Part shown: positions 6,698 to 10,614 of the stretch, piece by piece
Position numbering within the stretch: the first letter of the stretch is position 1
Layout of the letters: each line of letters starts with the position of its first letter
From: JBFISM01 sp041608535
Lineage (GTDB): Bacteria; Actinomycetota; Acidimicrobiia; Spongiisociales; UBA5794
Length of the DNA: 10,614 nucleotides
Direction of reading: 5' to 3'
Assembly (NCBI GenBank): GCA_041608535.1
Contig: JBFISM010000128.1
Span: 1-10,614 of the forward strand
Position numbers and translations under genes: made by a program
Notes under the pieces: model-generated
The model's input: only the letters and a program-made list of their open reading frames with translations
Told to the model about the DNA's origin: nothing
Database searches by the model: none

Positions 6698-7251
6698 CTG
6701 TATTTCGTTGCATTCATTTTCCTAGATACCAAATTCGTCGCTCCCCGACTCGAGGGCCGTCGGTGTCGGCCGACCTCGGGGTCGGTGTGTCGGAGAGCCA
6801 GTGGGTGGTGAACGGCTACTTCGTCACCATGCTGTCACTCATGCTCACCGCCGGCTCGTTCGGCGAGCACGAACGAAGCCGGGCGGTCGGGGTGTACATG
6901 GGGCTGACTGCGGTGGCCACTGCAGCCGGACCTGTTCTCGGTGGTCTGCTTGTCGACCTCGTGTCGTGGCGGGCGATCTTCGTCGCACCGCTCGTGTTTC
7001 CGGTGGCGGCGGCGTTCGTGACCTACGCCGCAGTATTCGAGACTCCACCGAATCCGGACCGAGGCGTCGACACTAAGGGTGCGCTGCTCGCCTTCCTCAC
7101 GATCCCCACGCTCAGCTTTACACTGATTCAAGGCCCGACGGGATGGCTCCGGGCCGAGGTGATCGTTGCGCTGGCGGCGGCTGTGGTCAGCGCTTCGGCC
7201 TTTGTGAGATGGCAGCGTCACGGGCCCGACCCGATGCTTCCGCTCGGGCTC
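6698..7251 (+). pseudogene. Remnant of a DHA2-type (EmrB/QacA) MFS drug exporter
   Basis: The text VSADLGVGVSESQWVVNGYF (from about 6760) is the classic TM1-TM2 junction of 14-helix DHA2 exporters. MLTAGSFGEHERSRAVGVYM then jumps from TM2 directly to the segment preceding TM5, skipping about 50 residues that should hold TM3, TM4 and the motif A loop. After this come TM5 with AAGPVLGGLLVDLVSWRAIF, then LIQGPTGW, and GPDPMLPLGL, where the sequence ends although half of the protein should follow. TM1 itself appears to lie in another frame: LYFVAFIFLDT at 6698-6730. The gene thus shows an N-terminal frameshift, an internal deletion and a 3' truncation, and cannot make a working transporter. The frame remains open from 6604, but the first 50 codons have no transporter character. 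Confidence 0.75.
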
Positions 7252-7392
7252 ACGCCGGTAGGGGAACAGGCGTTTCGCAAGGCAGGCCGGGAGGATCTCC
7301 GCGGCCTCGACGAACATATCGGTTCGCATCTCACTCGCAGCGAGATGCAGGAACTCCGCCGGATGCTCACCCAGCTTGCCGACGCCCTGTAG
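7246..7392 (+). pseudogene. C-terminal remnant of a MarR-family regulator joined in frame to the exporter remnant
   Basis: Directly after the exporter text PMLPLGL the frame continues with LTPVGEQAFRKAG, EHIGSHLTRSEMQELRRML and a TAG stop at 7390-7392. L-T-x-x-G-x-x-x-F/A followed by a helix and then L-T-x-x-E-x-x-x-L-x-x-x-L is the usual end of MarR regulators: the last wing strand and the C-terminal dimerisation helices. The DNA-binding helices that should precede it are absent. MarR genes often sit next to the drug exporters they control, so a single deletion between neighbours would explain the join. The product, if made, has no DNA-binding domain. Confidence 0.65.
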
Positions 7393-7549
7393 GCGTGTGC
7401 ACACCCATCAGCACGGCTGCCGATCTCCGAAGGACGGTGTGTCGCGGGTTGGTTGCGGGCAAGGGCGCGCTGACCCTCCGCTGAGCCTGGGTGCTGCTCG
7501 CTCCCGCGCCGCCCGGGGCGTTCGAGTGCTGAGCCAGGAGACCCCTCGC

Positions 7550-7555
7550 TAGCCT
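7550..7555 (+). promoter_or_regulatory. Possible -10 box for a leaderless transcript
   Basis: TAGCCT fits TANNNT and ends 6 nt before the ATG at 7562, the spacing at which transcription would begin at or next to the start codon. The stretch before the ATG has no properly spaced Shine-Dalgarno sequence, which supports leaderless initiation, common in actinobacteria. No clear -35 element is visible. Confidence 0.35.
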
Positions 7556-7561
7556 TGGCTC

Positions 7562-7876
7562 ATGGGGAAGCCAGTTACCGTTCCCGGTATGAAGCGCCGA
7601 CCGGACGTCGTGACGGTCCTGAGGCTGCTGGCTGCGGGTTTGGCGATCTGGGCAGTGATCAAGGAACTGCGCCTGCCGCAGGAGGAACGAACCTGGCACG
7701 GTGCTCTCGGCGGGTTCGTGCCATACGACTTGCGAATGCCCACGCTCGAGAGATACAAGAGGACGTTGTGGAACCCCGATGGCGCCATCGTCGTCAGCCG
7801 GGTGTTCGGCGTCGGGTGGAGCATCAATATCGGAGCCGTCGTCGCCAGGTTGCGCTCGCTATGGAGCAGCGACTGA
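7562..7876 (+). CDS. Small DUF5808-like protein
   Basis: This 104-residue protein has a hydrophobic helix at about 16-33 (LRLLAAGLAIWAVIKELRLP), probably a membrane anchor or buried helix. The characteristic text follows: ERTWHGALGGFVPYDLRMPT (42-61), YKRTLWNPDGAIVVSRVFGV (65-84) and GWSIN. The WHG..GFVPYDLR.PT, WNPD and FGVGW.N blocks are those I associate with DUF5808 proteins of actinobacteria, whose function is not known. The ATG at 7562 is preceded by a -10-like TAGCCT and no Shine-Dalgarno; an internal ATG at 7589 would remove nine residues and is an alternative. It stands alone, convergent to the DM13 gene, with the stop codons 113 bp apart. Confidence 0.8.
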   Translation: MGKPVTVPGMKRRPDVVTVLRLLAAGLAIWAVIKELRLPQEERTWHGALGGFVPYDLRMPTLERYKRTLWNPDGAIVVSRVFGVGWSINIGAVVARLRSLWSSD

Positions 7877-7989
7877 GCTGGAGGACGGAAGCGAAGGGAC
7901 GCTACCAACTGCTCGGGGAAGCCACACTTACGCAGGCCTCTGAGTTCATCCGGTTGGCATCCGATCTAGGTATGCCACTCGGGGCAGGT

Positions 7990-8889
7990 CTAGATGTCGA
8001 TGGTGGCGCCGACGAACTCGACGCTGAACGCCTCACACCACACCAGCGCCGTATAGGAGCCCGGGGCGAGTTCTGTGCCTTCGGGTAGTTCGTAGTTCTG
8101 GTCGCCGACGTTGCCCTTGAGCGCTCCGAGATGAATCGAGCCCTCGGCGAGAGACGTCTGGTCGGCGCCTGGCACGAGATACACCTCCAGATCGGGACCG
8201 TTCTGGATGTCGAAGTTCTCGAAGCGGAGCACCAGCGTTCCTTCTGGGCTCTGGAAGAGGCCGGCGTCGCCGGTGCCCGAATGGCCGGCGAGGCCCACGA
8301 ATTGCCCTGCCCCGAGCAGTACGGGTCCCGCCACCGTTGGTGGAGGCGGCTCTCCATCGGTGGGCTCTTCCGGCTCGTCGACGCTTGTCGTGGTTGGAGC
8401 ATCGGTGGCCGGAGCATCGGTGGTCGGTGGAGTCGGATCGGCGGTTGGCTCGTCGTCGACCGGCGGAGTCGTAGTCGGCGCGGTGACGTCGCCTGCCGTT
8501 TCGAGCTGCTCGGAGATCGATCCGGAGAAGTCCTCGGCGACCACTTCGTCGACGAAGTACGGCGAGATCAACCACCAATTGACGAGTGCGAATGGCGCCA
8601 CGAGCACGATCAGCCTCACCACGGGCGGCACCCGAAGCCACAGCATTGCCGCCAACGCAATCGCGGCGAGGACCGTGCCGCCAAAGGTGAACAGGAGGGT
8701 CCGGTAGTTCTCGAACGGGGCTTCGAGGATTCTCGGTTCGATGACAACGAGCACGAGCATGATCGCCGCGATCGCTGCTCCCGCGATGATCTCGAGGCGC
8801 GTGATGCGGCGGATCAATCGGCCCAGAAGAGAGGCCGGTGCCGAGTCGTCGCGGTCGGTGGCGGCCGGAGGTGGAGATGTCTGTGTCAT
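7990..8889 (-). CDS. Three-helix membrane protein with C-terminal DM13 domain
   Basis: From the ATG at 8889 this is a 299-residue protein; a TTG at 8901 would add four residues. A cytoplasmic N-terminus with RLIRRITR is followed by hydrophobic helices at about 34-54, 65-86 and 90-109. An acidic segment and a Pro/Thr/Asp-rich linker (about 136-186) come next, then a DM13 domain to the end: VLLGAGQFVGLAGHSGTGDA, LRFENFDIQNGPDLEVYLVP, GNVGDQNYELP and LVWCEAFSVEFVGATI with the conserved cysteine. Arginines at the N-terminus and three helices put the DM13 domain outside the cell. DM13 is linked to redox or electron transfer by its association with DOMON/cytochrome-type domains; the substrate is unknown. 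The gene lies downstream of the serine hydrolase on the same strand, 180 bp away. Confidence 0.85.
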   Translation of the reverse strand: MTQTSPPPAATDRDDSAPASLLGRLIRRITRLEIIAGAAIAAIMLVLVVIEPRILEAPFENYRTLLFTFGGTVLAAIALAAMLWLRVPPVVRLIVLVAPFALVNWWLISPYFVDEVVAEDFSGSISEQLETAGDVTAPTTTPPVDDEPTADPTPPTTDAPATDAPTTTSVDEPEEPTDGEPPPPTVAGPVLLGAGQFVGLAGHSGTGDAGLFQSPEGTLVLRFENFDIQNGPDLEVYLVPGADQTSLAEGSIHLGALKGNVGDQNYELPEGTELAPGSYTALVWCEAFSVEFVGATIDI

Positions 8890-8927
8890 GTCACCAGTCA
8901 ACAGTAGGACCCGACCGACCAGTCCCT

Positions 8928-8944
8928 GTTTGCCATTAACAAAC
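8928..8944. promoter_or_regulatory. Inverted repeat upstream of the DM13 gene
   Basis: GTTTG and CAAAC form perfect 5-bp arms around an AT-rich 7-nt centre, 39 bp upstream of the ATG at 8889. It lies in one of the few AT-rich spots of the window. It may be an operator or part of the promoter. There is no U-tract, so it does not look like a terminator of the upstream hydrolase gene. Short arms make chance plausible. Confidence 0.25.
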
Positions 8945-9069
8945 GCGAAACTCGGCGACCGGTCGAGCTCGCGCTCTCAGGTAGTACCTCGGCCCCTCCT
9001 CGATATCGGGAAGCTCGACTCGAACCCGTCGCAGCCACGTCGGCTGCCGGACTCGTGCGCCCACTCTGG

Positions 9070-10233
9070 TCAACGGTCGAGTCCGTGGAGCGCCAATGAG
9101 AGCGCCCGGAACGGAAGGGCTGGCTTCGTGGCTTGATTTGCCGTGCCGGCGAGGAGCAACCCCAGGGGCGGCGAGTACCACAGCCACGATGCGGTCGATC
9201 CGGTGTGCCCCAGCAACGGCGGCAGGCGGCGTCCCATGGCCATTGCTCTCGATGGGGCGAATCGCATCATCCCGAGGCCGTACTCGATGGGCCATGCCGG
9301 CGATGCGATCGCCGCCGCGCTGCGGGGAAGTCCGAATCGGTTGAATCGGCGGAACATCAATCGGCCTGTCGCCTGCTCCGTGAAGACCCGCTCGGAGAAG
9401 AGGGCGCGCCCGAAGCTCAGCACGTCGTCGGTCGTGCTGAAGAGATCCCCGATCGACCTCAGGGCCATCGGCCGATCCTGCAGCGGCCAATCACCCAGCC
9501 ATGGCGTAGCGGGCCGGCCGGCCGGTTCCAGCGGCTCATTGCCGGGGAACCAGGTGTGGCGCAAGCCCAGCGGTTCGAACAGCAACCTGCGGTGCAGCTC
9601 GCCCATCGACTGGCCACCGACCCGTTGGGCGATAACCATCAACAACTGGTAGTTGGTGTCGGAGTAGCGGACTCTGGGACGATCGCCGGCGAGATCCGAG
9701 GGGGGGAAATGGGGCGTCAGCGGGCGTATTCGCGCCACCGCCTCCTCGAACGTAAAGGCCACGTCACCGGCCTCGATGTCGGTGATCAGGGCGCGCTCAC
9801 CTTTCCGATGCTCGACGAGCGAGTCGGGAAGACCGGTTGCGTGGGCCAGCAAGTGGGTGATCGTGATCCGGTCGGTCCGGTCGACCCCGTCCCGCACGTG
9901 GAGACCGGTCTGCAACTCGTCTGGCAGGTACTCGGGGATCGGTTCGTCGAGGTCGATCAACCCCTGTTCGTGCAAGCGCAACACGACCGATGCGATGTAC
10001 AGCTTGGTCACGCTTGCGAGGAACCAGGGTGTGTCGGTGGTCATCGACGTCCCGTCGGGGTTGGCTTCGCCGTTTGCGTCGGTCCACTCCCAGGAACCGT
10101 CGATTGCGGCGGCGCCGATCACGACGTTCCGCACCTTGCGGGCGGAGGACACTTTCAGGAGCAGCCGCTCGAGTCGGGGCACGACCTCGTCCGACCCGAC
10201 TACTGCTGTCGGCCATAGCGCATCGGCAACCAT
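9070..10233 (-). CDS. Beta-lactamase-fold serine hydrolase (class C / esterase type)
   Basis: This 387-residue protein belongs to the penicillin-binding-protein-like serine hydrolases. FLASVTKLY carries the S-x-x-K motif (S74, K77), HLLAHATGLPDS (127-138) is the usual family segment, YSDTNYQLLM (190-199) supplies the catalytic tyrosine with Asp where beta-lactamases have Asn, and GHTGSTASW (342-350) supplies the H/K-T-G motif. There is no signal peptide, which favours a cytoplasmic esterase or amide hydrolase over a secreted beta-lactamase. The substrate cannot be told. I chose the ATG at 10233 because GAGAAAGG lies 7 nt before it and because the frame upstream (open to 10611) turns Arg/Ser/Pro-rich without family similarity. 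It is transcribed away from the gene starting at 10603. Confidence 0.88.
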   Translation of the reverse strand: MVADALWPTAVVGSDEVVPRLERLLLKVSSARKVRNVVIGAAAIDGSWEWTDANGEANPDGTSMTTDTPWFLASVTKLYIASVVLRLHEQGLIDLDEPIPEYLPDELQTGLHVRDGVDRTDRITITHLLAHATGLPDSLVEHRKGERALITDIEAGDVAFTFEEAVARIRPLTPHFPPSDLAGDRPRVRYSDTNYQLLMVIAQRVGGQSMGELHRRLLFEPLGLRHTWFPGNEPLEPAGRPATPWLGDWPLQDRPMALRSIGDLFSTTDDVLSFGRALFSERVFTEQATGRLMFRRFNRFGLPRSAAAIASPAWPIEYGLGMMRFAPSRAMAMGRRLPPLLGHTGSTASWLWYSPPLGLLLAGTANQATKPALPFRALSLALHGLDR

Positions 10234-10602
10234 GCGACGCCCTTTCTCGCCGGGGTGATCCCGAGACACAACGCCGACTGATGGCTCTGTTGGCTCGACC
10301 CCTCTATGAGCAGAATACGACGGGCGTCTCAACGGACGTCTTGTGGTGCCGCCACGGGTCGTGCTCAAAGGAGTGTTCGTTGGATCGGGCTGGCTGCGAG
10401 CTGCCGTCGAGAAGCGCATCGATCCGGCCTGGTGGAGCCGCGAGGTGCTGAGTGCGTTTCTCGGACCCCGCGCCGACCGGGTGCTACCGCAAGCGCCACG
10501 CACAGAGACGTTCGCCTCTGGCAGTGCTTGCCGTTGGGGCGTACCAAAGGGAGGGTGGTCGAAGCGACCGGAGGCGCGCCTTACAAAGCGGAGGACTGAG
10601 AC
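10234..10602. other. Intergenic region between divergent genes
   Basis: These 369 bp contain no convincing gene, although frames stay open on both strands because of GC content. On the minus strand TTGAGA (10327-10332) and CATAGA (10303-10308), 18 nt apart, form a weak promoter candidate for the serine hydrolase with a leader of about 60 nt. The right end leads to a strong ribosome binding site for the next gene. No terminator, tRNA or repeat was found. Confidence 0.4.
10590..10594 (+). promoter_or_regulatory. Ribosome binding site of the gene starting at 10603
   Basis: GGAGG sits 8 nt before a GTG at 10603-10605, the ideal spacing, and 15 nt before the ATG at 10610, which is too far. This decides for the GTG start. 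Confidence 0.6.
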
Positions 10603-10614
10603 GTGAAACATGAT
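10603..10614 (+). CDS. First four codons of a plus-strand gene (partial)
   Basis: GTG AAA CAT GAT follows the Shine-Dalgarno GGAGG at 10590-10594 and runs off the window end in an open frame. Four codons (Met-Lys-His-Asp) say nothing about the product. The call rests on the ribosome site and the long gene-free leader before it. Confidence 0.45.

Noticed and set aside
7862..8088. Plus-strand frame with text RYQLLGEATLTQASEFIRLA overlapping the DUF5808-like stop
   Set aside because: The peptide looks protein-like for about 40 residues, but codon bias is poor and it runs into the 3' end of the DM13 gene on the other strand. No ribosome site or family match; a small relic cannot be excluded.
10343..10606. 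Plus-strand 87-codon open frame ending at the start of the last gene
   Set aside because: No ribosome site at its starts and no recognisable product; the composition drifts to Lys/Arg-rich at the end.
10234..10611. N-terminal extension of the serine hydrolase to 10611
   Set aside because: The extra 126 residues are Arg/Ser/Pro-rich without family similarity, and a good ribosome site precedes the ATG at 10233.
1..10614. CRISPR arrays, tRNA and rRNA genes, transposases, integrases
   Set aside because: No spaced direct repeats, no tRNA or rRNA signatures and no transposase or integrase motifs were seen on either strand.

Overview
The window is GC-rich, densely coded DNA with heavily G/C-biased third codon positions, frequent GTG starts and several near-leaderless starts behind TANNNT -10 boxes. 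Together with the gene content (a DUF5808-like protein, a three-helix membrane protein with a DM13 domain, a DHA2-type drug exporter remnant), this points to an actinobacterium. Acidimicrobiia would fit, but that is a judgement from memory, not a search result.

Layout, left to right. Positions 1-72 are the last codons of a plus-strand gene. Positions 73-763 are a decayed stretch: no intact gene, a fragment of an FAD-binding oxidoreductase near 431-580, and a near-perfect 12-bp inverted repeat bracketing the area, possibly the ends of a lost insertion element. Positions 764-6525 hold the main cassette. On the minus strand a TPR protein (3838-4740) is followed, with an ATGA overlap, by a 1025-residue TIR / membrane helix / coiled coil / WD40 protein (764-3841). 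Diverging from it across 84 bp is a 566-residue alpha/beta hydrolase with a C-terminal TPR domain (4825-6525). Positions about 6698-7392 are a decayed DHA2 exporter missing TM3-4 and joined in frame to the C-terminus of a MarR-type regulator. Then come a small DUF5808-like protein (7562-7876), a DM13-domain membrane protein (7990-8889, minus), a cytoplasmic beta-lactamase-fold serine hydrolase (9070-10233, minus), a 369-bp spacer, and the first codons of a plus-strand gene starting at 10603.

How the genes may work together. The stand-alone TPR protein and the C-terminal half of the hydrolase appear to carry the same helical-repeat core, which resembles the TPR region of animal ASK1/MAP3K5 kinases (DUF4071 / 'MAP3K TRAFs-binding' / TPR-S). 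The cassette therefore pairs one shared scaffold or sensor type with two different effectors: a TIR domain with its catalytic glutamate, and a Ser-Asp-His hydrolase. The TIR protein adds a large WD40 propeller. This architecture fits a bacterial conflict, antiphage or regulated cell-death system. I know of no named system with exactly this set; the defence role is inference. The cassette lies between two gene remnants, as expected of an accessory island. The genes to the right of 7562 look like ordinary chromosomal genes with no obvious link to it.
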